Below the pieces are notes generated by a model. It saw only the letters and a list, made by a program, of their open reading frames with translations. It did not search any database and was not told the origin of the DNA. A stretch of DNA of 64,000 bases from Paenibacillus sp. JQZ6Y-1 (GTDB lineage: Bacteria; Bacillota; Bacilli; Paenibacillales; Paenibacillaceae): positions 868,001 through 932,000 of the forward strand of contig NZ_JBFDUZ010000001.1 in NCBI RefSeq assembly GCF_040719145.1, in the 5' to 3' direction. Every line of letters begins with the position of its first letter. Positions within the stretch are counted from its first letter, which is position 1. Positions 57,543-64,000 of the stretch are shown here, piece by piece. Position numbers and translations under genes: made by a program.

Positions 57543-58637
57543 ATGGCCGCTAAATACAGACAAGTACGGGATGAGATACTTTCATGGATTCATTCCTCCC
57601 GTTTATTACCGGGAAGTCGCTTGCCGTCAGAGCATGAAATCGCTGAGCAATTTGAGGTGAGTCGTCAGACGGTTCGTCAGGCACTGGGCGAACTGGTACG
57701 TGAGGGATGGCTAAACCGGATGCAGGGCAAAGGCACCTTTGTCGCAGATCCAGGTGTGAAATCCAAGGACGATAATAAAACGGTTGGTGTGATCACCACC
57801 TATATTTCCGACTATATTTTCCCGCAAATTGTGCAGGGGATTGAGACTAGATTGCGTTCGGAAGGGTATCGATTGCTACTGGCAAGCACGGAGAATGATC
57901 CGGCGAAGGAACGGGAGTGTCTAGAAATGATGCTGAGCCAGTCGCCGTCTGCATTGATCGTAGAGCCGACGCGCAGTGGAGAACGTAGTGCCAATTTGAA
58001 CTATTTTCTGACGATGGAGAATCGCCGTATTCCCTATTTGATGATCAATGCTAGCTATGAGGAAATGGATTCGCCATGCTTACGTATGGATGATGAGCTG
58101 GGTGGATTTCTAGCAGCCGAGCATCTGATTGGCTTGGGACATCGCCGGATTGCTGGCTTTTTCAAAACAGACGATATGCAGGGTGTACGCCGAATGAGGG
58201 GATTTGTTGCCGCTCACCGCAAGCATGGCATTCCGCTACAACCAACGTTAATTTTCACCTATACTACCGATGATAAATCGACAGCACCGCTTCGACAGGC
58301 GCGTTTGCTGGTTAATCAGCCGCAGGAACAGCGCGCAACGGGCTGGGTGCTGTATAATGATGAGCTGGCAGTTATGCTGCTTCAGGTCGTGCGGGAAGTA
58401 GGCTGGAGTGTACCGGAAGATCTGTCACTGGTCGGATTTGACGATTCCTTTTTGGCGACGGCAACGGAGGTAAAGCTAACAACATTAAGTCATCCGAAGC
58501 ATGCACTCGGTACAGCGGCAGTGGAGATGATTTTGCCTATGCTGGATGGACGCGGGATGTGGGAGGAGAAAACGTATGCGCCGGAGTTAATTGTGCGTCA
58601 TTCGACGGCTGCGCCTACTGTATTATCAGGAAGCTAA
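57543..58637 (+). CDS. araR: AraR-type GntR/LacI hybrid regulator
   Basis: A 364-residue regulator. The N-terminal GntR winged helix (KYRQVRDEILSWIHSSRLLPGSRLPSEHE, EQFEVSRQTVRQALGELVREGW) is followed by a LacI-type ligand-binding domain (TVGVITTYISDYIFPQIVQGIE, LASTENDPAKERECLEMML, GFDDSFLATATEVKLTTL). This combination and length define AraR, the L-arabinose repressor. No arabinose genes flank it here, so it would act on distant operons, or on pectin side-chain sugars released by the GH43. AACGGGAGGAATT-type site (GGGAGGAATT) precedes the start. Confidence 0.9.
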   Translation: MAAKYRQVRDEILSWIHSSRLLPGSRLPSEHEIAEQFEVSRQTVRQALGELVREGWLNRMQGKGTFVADPGVKSKDDNKTVGVITTYISDYIFPQIVQGIETRLRSEGYRLLLASTENDPAKERECLEMMLSQSPSALIVEPTRSGERSANLNYFLTMENRRIPYLMINASYEEMDSPCLRMDDELGGFLAAEHLIGLGHRRIAGFFKTDDMQGVRRMRGFVAAHRKHGIPLQPTLIFTYTTDDKSTAPLRQARLLVNQPQEQRATGWVLYNDELAVMLLQVVREVGWSVPEDLSLVGFDDSFLATATEVKLTTLSHPKHALGTAAVEMILPMLDGRGMWEEKTYAPELIVRHSTAAPTVLSGS

Positions 58638-58692
58638 TCATTTATTGGTGAGTGATTTAATTGTTAACCCACCTATTAAGTGTTTGGACAAC

Positions 58693-58738
58693 AAAAAGCT
58701 CCACGTTGCACCTTACGGTGAAGACGACGGAGCTTTTT
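58693..58738. terminator. Terminator between araR and HTH-repeat gene
   Basis: AAAAAGCTCC and GGAGCTTTTT form the base of a longer hairpin with an internal CACGTTGCACC/GGTGAAGACG part. It separates convergent genes and may serve both. Confidence 0.85.
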
Positions 58739-58822
58739 GTTTTGCAGGAAAAGAAGCATACAAACCGGTTCCAATTTCGTTTCGTAAAACGTGAAATTTT
58801 TCAGCACAGTTTGTCGTGCTTT

Positions 58823-59446
58823 TTATTTCTTTGTTTCAGCGTACTCTTCTGTAGCGATTTCTTGCTCGCCTAGTACACAATCGGCAAACAGTACCGATTT
58901 GGGAATGCGGAAAAATTGTTCTGTTTTTTCCTGGAAAGCAGGTGAAGGCAATGTTGCTTGATGCAGCCATTTGCGGAAAGTACCTGGATGAACACCAATC
59001 CAGTGACTGACATCGGTTACAGAAAGATCGTGGACCATGCATAGACCTGTGAGAATATGGTTACGCACTGGGGAACGTGTAATGGTCCGTTTCATGAAGC
59101 GGGATGGAGCTTGCTGACAGATGACAGGACTATTATGAATAACCTGCTGGTTGAATAAAATGTGGTGCGGGTATCCGAGCTCCCTACAAACCTTTTCCAT
59201 ATTGGCTTTACCTGGCAGTCTACCTTCGTAAACCCAGGCGCTTACGCTGCGTGAGGAAACTGATAACCGTTCCGCGAGCTCGGAAAGTTTAATATCCTTG
59301 ACCATCAGCACAGCTAGCAAAACGCGGTTGCGAATTTGACAGCGTGTGGGTCTACGGAATCTTTTGACGCGGACACCTTTGCCAAGGTATTTACGGTTAA
59401 TCAGAGACCACGCCTCTATAAAGTGTCGTTCTGGTTGATTAGGCAT
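58823..59446 (-). CDS. Protein with two tandem HTH repeats
   Basis: A 207-residue basic protein. Two homologous ~60-residue units occur at about residues 39-98 and 127-186. Each has RN(R/H)-(V/I)L-x5-MV-x-D(I/L)-(K/S) followed by an XRE-like HTH (LSELAERLSVSSRSVSAWVYEGRLPG and VTDVSHWIGVHPGTFRKWLHQATLPS), ending (F/I)LF(N/A). The segment before the first unit (KRFRRPTRCQIRN) and the one before the second (RTITRSPVRN) are also alike. It looks like a DNA-binding protein that arose by internal duplication. No effector domain is present. Function unknown. Confidence 0.7.
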   Translation of the reverse strand: MPNQPERHFIEAWSLINRKYLGKGVRVKRFRRPTRCQIRNRVLLAVLMVKDIKLSELAERLSVSSRSVSAWVYEGRLPGKANMEKVCRELGYPHHILFNQQVIHNSPVICQQAPSRFMKRTITRSPVRNHILTGLCMVHDLSVTDVSHWIGVHPGTFRKWLHQATLPSPAFQEKTEQFFRIPKSVLFADCVLGEQEIATEEYAETKK

Positions 59447-60318
59447 ATTTCCTCCGATATGATTTATTCATTTTATAACAGTTGTTTAATGACCCTTTCA
59501 ACATCCTACAACACAAATACACTCGTTTCAAGCGGACTTTTGCCAAAATAACCCCTCAAAACAATGGAATTTATTAATTATTTAAATCTCCTATACAAAA
59601 TGACATAAACATAAGACAAAATGTATTGTATGACAAAGGTGTTACCACAAAAAGAAAATAATGTAATGTTAGATTTTTGTTGATTACATTGCAATAAATT
59701 ATTATTGATTTTAGTAAAAAATTGCATTTCTAAGCAAATTAACTATTAGTTTATTTATTTTTTGCTATTTTCTGCGAATTTACTTGCATGAGTATCACTG
59801 AAATTTGTACAAAAACCTCACACTCTAATCACACTATTCTGTTTTTTATATCATATAATATGACGCTGTTATGTAGCTTTAAACGCCTGTTTGAATATAG
59901 CAGATAAGAAATTCGGAAATTCGTAATTATTTTGTAAACATTAATGACGCTGGAAATTGTTCACCTTACGATTTACCCTTTTCCAGCAAACGAATAATAG
60001 AGAGGGTTGAGGACGGATTGCTAGTATCCGTCCATTATCTGTCTGCGATATATTGTGATTGCGGACATTCCCTATAATGAAAGGCAAAAAAAAGAAGGGC
60101 AATCTGATACATTTGCTCGCTAAACGGGTAATGAACGAACATGACCAGCAGACTTGATCGCTGGATGGATTGCGAAGGACAGCATTTGCGAATAGCGAAT
60201 GGTATCCGGTAAAATGTACCATAGTCATTTGCCACGCAGTCTTTATTTCTACTTTTTGAACCCCGTGTTTGCAAAGACAGACGCAGGGAATTGTTCATAA
60301 CTCTAGGAGGGTAACATT
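59447..60318. other. 870-bp AT-rich region upstream of ctc
   Basis: No credible gene. The left part is very AT-rich and would carry the promoter of the leftward HTH-repeat gene. About 59588-59637 holds ACAAAATG-containing near-palindromes that could be its binding site. The right 60 bp carry the stress-promoter-like sequence and ribosome binding site of ctc. Nothing else is supported. Confidence 0.45.
60267..60291 (+). promoter_or_regulatory. Possible general-stress (SigB-like) promoter of ctc
   Basis: GTTTGC and GGGAAT are 13 bp apart, resembling the SigB consensus GTTTAA-N13/14-GGGTAT. The start would lie about 20 bp before the ctc ribosome binding site. ctc is a SigB-controlled gene in Bacillus subtilis. 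The same upstream 16-mer occurs at 29028-29043, where no such gene follows, which weakens the case. Confidence 0.35.
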
Positions 60319-60966
60319 ATGACTACGAATACGAAGATTAAAGCTGAGAAACGTGAATCGACTAAACATTCCGCCAATCGTGAGCTGCGCAGCAGCGGTC
60401 GTACACCTGGCGTCGTATATGGACCTGATCTGGGTAGCATCCCGGTGCATGTAGACAGTAAAGAATTGCAGGCACAGGCACGTCGCGGTGGGGCAGATAT
60501 TTTCTCCCTGAACGTGGATGGTAAAGATGTACAGGTACTGTTGAAGGATATTCACCGTCGTGAAGGACGCATCACTCACGTCGACTTCCTGCAAGTATCG
60601 TCCAAAAAACCAATTACTGTTAGTGTACCACTGGACTTCCATGGTGAAGCGAAAGGTACAAAAGAAGGCGGTATCTTCCAGCATCAAACAACCGAATTGG
60701 AAGTTACAGGTCTCGCAAAAGACCTGCCAAGCATCCTGACGGTAGATATTTCCGAGCTGGCAATCGGCGACAGTGTAACTGCGGCTGATGTACAATTGCC
60801 TGACGGGGTAACACTGAACTCCAACGAAGAAGACATCATCGCTTCTGTTGCTGTACCACGCGTAGCTGATGAGGATCTGGAAACTCCATCTGCATCGGAT
60901 GAAGAGCCAGCAGCAGGCGAAGAAGTAACGGAAGAGGAAGCTTCTGACGAAGAGAAATCTGAGTAA
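60319..60966 (+). CDS. ctc: 50S ribosomal protein bL25 / general stress protein Ctc
   Basis: A 215-residue protein. The L25 domain (residues 1-~95: KAEKRESTKHSANRELRSSGRTPGVVYG) binds 5S rRNA. The TL5 C-terminal beta domain (VSVPLDFHGEAKG...) follows, and an acidic Glu-rich tail ends it (EEPAAGEEVTEEEASDEEKSE). TAGGAGGGTAACATT precedes the start. In B. subtilis it is a stress protein located between prs and pth; here those genes are absent and it is monocistronic. Confidence 0.95.
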   Translation: MTTNTKIKAEKRESTKHSANRELRSSGRTPGVVYGPDLGSIPVHVDSKELQAQARRGGADIFSLNVDGKDVQVLLKDIHRREGRITHVDFLQVSSKKPITVSVPLDFHGEAKGTKEGGIFQHQTTELEVTGLAKDLPSILTVDISELAIGDSVTAADVQLPDGVTLNSNEEDIIASVAVPRVADEDLETPSASDEEPAAGEEVTEEEASDEEKSE

Positions 60967-61092
60967 TCAGATGGATGGCGTCAGATGGCGATACGATCCT
61001 TTCGTTGCGTGATCTGACCATATCGTTTCTACAATAAAACAGGCTGTTTACAAAGCTGATGATGAATGTTCAGCAGGTTGAACTGCCACTAC

Positions 61093-61125
61093 AACCGGAA
61101 CTGTCTATGCAGTTCCGGTTTTGTT
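61093..61125 (+). terminator. Terminator after ctc
   Basis: AACCGGAACTG and CAGTTCCGGTT form a perfect 11-bp stem with a six-base loop, followed by TTGTTATG. Confidence 0.85.
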
Positions 61126-61272
61126 ATGTCTGGTTAATGATTTGCTTGTTTATTCTATTCGGCAAGAGGGCAAAACACTGCATAATATGATACGATACTG
61201 GTATGACATGCCGCATGCCTTGCAGCTGTGGTATGCACCATCCATTACATAGGCAAAGGAGACGTTTCCGTT

Positions 61273-61560
61273 ATGATCAAGCATATTGTACTGTTTAAAT
61301 TCAAAGACCCATCTGAGGAGATCATTAACAAAGTCATTACTGGTTTGCGCGAATTGGAAGGCAAAGTAGATGTAATTCGTTCCATTCAAGTCGGCGTGGA
61401 CGTGATTCGCAGTGAGCGTTCATATGATGTAGCGCTGGTAAGTGATTTTGATTCACTGGATGATCTGCAAACGTATCAAGTGCATCCTGATCATGTGAAA
61501 ATCGCAGATTATATCGGAACCGTCAAGGAATCCACGATTGCGGTAGATTACGAATACTGA
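61273..61560 (+). CDS. Dabb-family stress-responsive A/B barrel protein
   Basis: A 95-residue protein with the Dabb fold blocks MIKHIVLFKFKD, LRELEGKVDVIRSIQVGVDV and YDVALVSDFDSLDDLQTYQVHPDHVKI. Homologous proteins are small dimers of uncertain role, often stress-induced. AAAGGAGACGTTTCCGTT precedes the start, which lies 15 codons inside a longer open frame. Confidence 0.9.
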   Translation: MIKHIVLFKFKDPSEEIINKVITGLRELEGKVDVIRSIQVGVDVIRSERSYDVALVSDFDSLDDLQTYQVHPDHVKIADYIGTVKESTIAVDYEY

Positions 61561-61743
61561 TATACGTCAATCCATCCATGCCGATCTCTATTCATCTCTA
61601 GGCATCTTTGTTGATGTGTAGAAACGATCATCTATGTAGAAGATTGTTTATTTAGAAGACGTTCTCTATAGAACTTGGAATGAGTGGATAGGGTCGTCAT
61701 GGATACAGAATATTTGCATAAGACATCTAGGGAGCTGAACAAG

Positions 61744-62220
61744 ATGGGAATGATCGGTTGTTATATGGCTTTGGATCTAATCGATATTGAGAAGCTGGCG
61801 CAGGGACATCTGCAACCGGAAGATCTGGATTTTGATAATGAGCGCCGATTGGATATTGATAAAGCATGGCAAGGCATTCATTTCTGGCTGTGTGAGGAGC
61901 TGTATGACGGAGCGCCACCACAGGGATATATCGTGCCGATGCGTGCAGACCAAGCCTTGCTACTGGAGCCGTATGGCGCCTTTTATCTGTATCCACAGCA
62001 GGTGCAGCAGGCAGTAGACTGGCTGGATACGATGAATGAGGAGCAACTACGTCTGCTATATCGTTTCTCGGATATGGTGTCAGATGAAATTTATCCGATA
62101 TTTGAGGGAGAAGATGAGCAGGAATTTTACAATTACCTGCATGAGTATCTTCTGGAAATTCAAAAGTTTTATAAACAAGTGGCGGCAGCAGAACAGGGAG
62201 TCGTATTTTATATATCCTGA
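61744..62220 (+). CDS. DUF1877 (YfbM-like) protein
   Basis: A 158-residue protein opening MGMIGCYMALD, as YfbM proteins do, with the block RLDIDKAWQGIHFWLC and a C-terminal FYNYLHEYLLEIQKFYKQ. The start at 61744 follows GGGAGCTGAACAAG. An ATG at 61699 would add 15 residues not seen in the family. The function of DUF1877 is unknown. The HepT-like gene follows 42 bp later, so the two may be co-transcribed. Confidence 0.85.
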   Translation: MGMIGCYMALDLIDIEKLAQGHLQPEDLDFDNERRLDIDKAWQGIHFWLCEELYDGAPPQGYIVPMRADQALLLEPYGAFYLYPQQVQQAVDWLDTMNEEQLRLLYRFSDMVSDEIYPIFEGEDEQEFYNYLHEYLLEIQKFYKQVAAAEQGVVFYIS

Positions 62221-62262
62221 ATGCAGATTGTCCAAATCAACAGGGTAAGGTGCTGAAATGGT

Positions 62263-62718
62263 ATGTATTATGTAAATCGTGAACAGATTGAACGCCGGAT
62301 TGCGGCGCTGGACGATGTATGTACGGCGCTTGAGCAAACGGCAGCAACATGGGATGGCAGCTTGACCAGCGGGATGGTGCAGGAGCGCGCGCTGCATCTG
62401 GCGATTGAATGCGTCACTGATATTGGCAGCTATCTTATTGACGGCTTCATTATGCGCGATGCGAGCAGTTATGATGACATTATCGAGATTGTTGGCGGTG
62501 AGCAGGTTATGGATGCGCAGACTGCAACTCGTTTGTTGGAGCTAGTTAAGCTGCGTCGTCCATTGGTGCAGGAGTATTACGATTGGCAGCGTCATGAACT
62601 GCATCCGCTTACAACGGTGCTGCCCGAAACACTGCGTAGCTTTGCGACTCAAGTGCATGATTATTTGGATCGAGAACTGGGCACGGGCGTGTCGGAAGAT
62701 CAATCGGAATCTCGTTAA
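62263..62718 (+). CDS. HepT-like (DUF86) protein without the active-site His
   Basis: A 151-residue all-helical protein. Features are MYYVNREQIERRIAAL, ERALHLAIECVTDIGSYLIDGFIMRDASSYDDIIEI and RPLVQEYYDWQRHEL. These follow the DUF86/HepT fold, but the usual RNase motif R-x4-6-H-x-Y reads RRPLVQEYY with Gln in place of His. It is therefore probably a chromosomal homologue such as YutE rather than an active toxin. No MntA-like nucleotidyltransferase partner is adjacent. A weak site AAGGTGCTGAA precedes the start. Confidence 0.8.
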   Translation: MYYVNREQIERRIAALDDVCTALEQTAATWDGSLTSGMVQERALHLAIECVTDIGSYLIDGFIMRDASSYDDIIEIVGGEQVMDAQTATRLLELVKLRRPLVQEYYDWQRHELHPLTTVLPETLRSFATQVHDYLDRELGTGVSEDQSESR

Positions 62719-62942
62719 GCAACAGATGGGAAAAGGATGAGTTGTTATCCGCTACAGGATGGGTGGTATCCATGCGTATGGATGCCGATCCTATAGATTT
62801 CCCTTTACGTAAGAATGGTTTTGAATTTACATCCCCTGCCGGATAAGCTACAATAACGGTATTATTAAAGGGATGCTGTGACCCTTTTCGCTGACAATTG
62901 GCGGATAGGGTCATTTTATTTTCGCGTAAAGGGGGTCTAGGG

Positions 62943-63560
62943 ATGAAGCCCAACCAAGAACCGTCAACACGACGCAACATCATGATGATCCTGAAAACAG
63001 GCGGACCGGCAAGTGTCTCTGATCTAGCCCAGCAATTGCATATTACCGAAATGGCGGTGCGCCGTCATATTCAAACGCTGGAGCAGGAAGGCTTACTGCT
63101 AGCGGAAACAGTTAAAATTCCGACTGGGCGTCCATATTTGCGCTTTCGGTTAAGTGAGCAGGCAGCAGAGCATTTTCCACATAATTATCATCAGCTGACA
63201 TTGGATTTGTTGGAGGAGCTGGATGAAGGCTCTATTCAGCGGATTTTTGAAGGACGCAAGCAAAAGCTGCTGGATCGCTATACGCCACTCATGGAGCAGC
63301 AGAGTCTGCGTGAACGGGTAGCAGCGCTGACAGATATTCAGCATAACGGTGGTTATATGGCTAGCTATGAAGAGAACAATGCTGATGAATATACGATTTA
63401 TGAATACAACTGTCCGATTAATCGGGTCGCCGATCAGCATCAGATTGCCTGTCAGTGCGAGCAAGAGCTATTTGAGCAGCTGCTGGATGCCAGAGTAACG
63501 CGTACCGAGTGTATTGCCAAGGGTGGTCGATGTTGTATTTATCAGGTAAAATCCAAATAA
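62943..63560 (+). CDS. SufR-like HTH regulator with cysteine cluster
   Basis: A 205-residue protein. Residues 8-70 form a DeoR/ArsR-type winged helix (SVSDLAQQLHITEMAVRRHIQTLEQEGLL). The C-terminal half carries C157, C170, C172, C190, C197 and C198. The C-x12-C spacing (C157/C170) and later cysteines recall SufR, which holds an Fe-S cluster and represses the suf operon. Here the suf genes are absent. AAGGGGGTCTAGGG precedes the start. It may respond to iron, oxygen or redox state. Confidence 0.82.
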   Translation: MKPNQEPSTRRNIMMILKTGGPASVSDLAQQLHITEMAVRRHIQTLEQEGLLLAETVKIPTGRPYLRFRLSEQAAEHFPHNYHQLTLDLLEELDEGSIQRIFEGRKQKLLDRYTPLMEQQSLRERVAALTDIQHNGGYMASYEENNADEYTIYEYNCPINRVADQHQIACQCEQELFEQLLDARVTRTECIAKGGRCCIYQVKSK

Positions 63561-63572
63561 AAGCACGGACTG

Positions 63573-63606
63573 GGATTGGCTTTGTATTAAGCACAATCCT
63601 TTTTTG
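63573..63606 (+). terminator. Terminator after SufR-like gene
   Basis: GGATTG pairs with CAATCC, with a further GCTT/AAGC inside, followed by six T. It lies 13 bp past the stop. Confidence 0.75.
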
Positions 63607-63747
63607 TTACGATGAATACATAGGAATCGATTGCAAGCGATGGGGATCATGATACATCGTCCATTGGTAATTGCAGCGTATAGTGGGTAAATAACTGCTG
63701 GCTGGGTAATAGTAATCAAATACATGTAACTAGGGAATGGAGAGATT

Positions 63748-64000
63748 ATGATGGATCAACAGAAAACACAATTTATATACGGGCTGCTCACAGGAGCATT
63801 GATTGGTGCAGGTGCAGCTATGCTATATACACCGAAAAGCGGTAGCGATATTCGAGCTGATCTGCTGTATGGTGCAGAGATGATCAAGGAAAAAGGACCT
63901 GAATGGAATCAAAAAGGTCATGAAGTGACGGAGAAAGGTCGCGAGGTGGTTGCAGTTGTCAAAGAATCCATCGGCGTTGCACGTGAATGGAAAGAGCAAG
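63748..64000 (+). CDS. YtxH-domain protein, 5' part only
   Basis: The frame starts with ATGATG at 63748 after GGAATGGAGAGATT and runs off the right edge (84 codons visible). A hydrophobic segment (FIYGLLTGALIGAGAAMLYTP) and the following KSGSDIRADLL match the YtxH general-stress family, in which a single membrane span precedes a long coiled amphipathic part. The visible part continues with repeated Glu/Lys-rich segments. The role is unknown in general. Confidence 0.82.
   Translation, partial: MMDQQKTQFIYGLLTGALIGAGAAMLYTPKSGSDIRADLLYGAEMIKEKGPEWNQKGHEVTEKGREVVAVVKESIGVAREWKEQ

Noticed and set aside
62263-62718. Active HepT/MntA toxin-antitoxin system
   Set aside because: The catalytic His is missing and there is no nucleotidyltransferase gene next to it.

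Overview
The window looks like chromosomal DNA of a low-to-moderate GC, endospore-former-type Firmicute, most likely Paenibacillus or a close relative. The reasons are the strong AGGAGG-type ribosome binding sites, a ClpE gene behind a CtsR heptad repeat, LicT/RAT antitermination, cre-like sites, an AraR-type regulator, an AgrA/AgrC-type two-component pair, and Lpl/Ytc-type sugar ABC transporters controlled by membrane-bound AraC (YesN-like) regulators. This assignment is inferred from gene families and was not tested by a search.

Layout. 1-4.9 kb: end of a secreted protein gene, a LytTR/GHKL two-component system, tRNA-Leu(CAG), an iron-siderophore-type binding lipoprotein, a small lipoprotein and tRNA-Ala(GGC). 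5.0-7.6 kb: a markedly AT-rich three-gene operon (small charged protein, three-span membrane protein, caspase-fold peptidase) abutting the tRNA-Ala terminator. It is a candidate undescribed defence or cell-death module and the main discovery in the window. 7.8-12.7 kb: beta-glucoside operon licT-bglP-bglH with a cre site and two RAT/terminator switches. 13-24.5 kb: PAP2 phosphatase with an autotransporter-type repeat, a VOC-domain protein, clpE, a polysaccharide deacetylase, adenine deaminase under an adenine-type purine riboswitch, and a flavin monooxygenase-like protein.

24.7-41.4 kb: a pectin/rhamnogalacturonan utilisation locus. It has a fused esterase/rhamnogalacturonan acetylesterase, a YesN-like regulator, two divergently placed permeases, two tandem paralogous binding lipoproteins, GH105, GH28, an alpha/beta hydrolase, a CE8 pectin methylesterase and GH43. 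None of the enzymes shows a signal peptide, so the logic is import of oligosaccharides by the ABC transporter followed by cytoplasmic de-esterification and hydrolysis. An 855-bp gene-free stretch inside the locus carries two inverted copies of a hairpin repeat.

41.7-57.1 kb: fruR-fruK-fruA, a LysR/O-methyltransferase divergent pair, a LysR/tautomerase-CMD fusion divergent pair, an MFS drug-efflux-like gene behind a leader ORF and attenuator, a secreted protein of unknown function, a second fructose-type PTS operon (DeoR regulator, EIIBC, separate EIIA) and a UbiA prenyltransferase. 57.5-64 kb: araR, a protein with two tandem HTH repeats, ctc/L25, and several small conserved genes (Dabb, DUF1877/YfbM, HepT-like, an HTH protein with a cysteine cluster, a YtxH-type protein running off the end).

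The theme of the window is carbohydrate uptake (beta-glucosides, pectin fragments, fructose), each unit with its own specific regulator and mostly with a cre-like site, interspersed with accessory genes. No phage, integrase, transposase or CRISPR array was seen.
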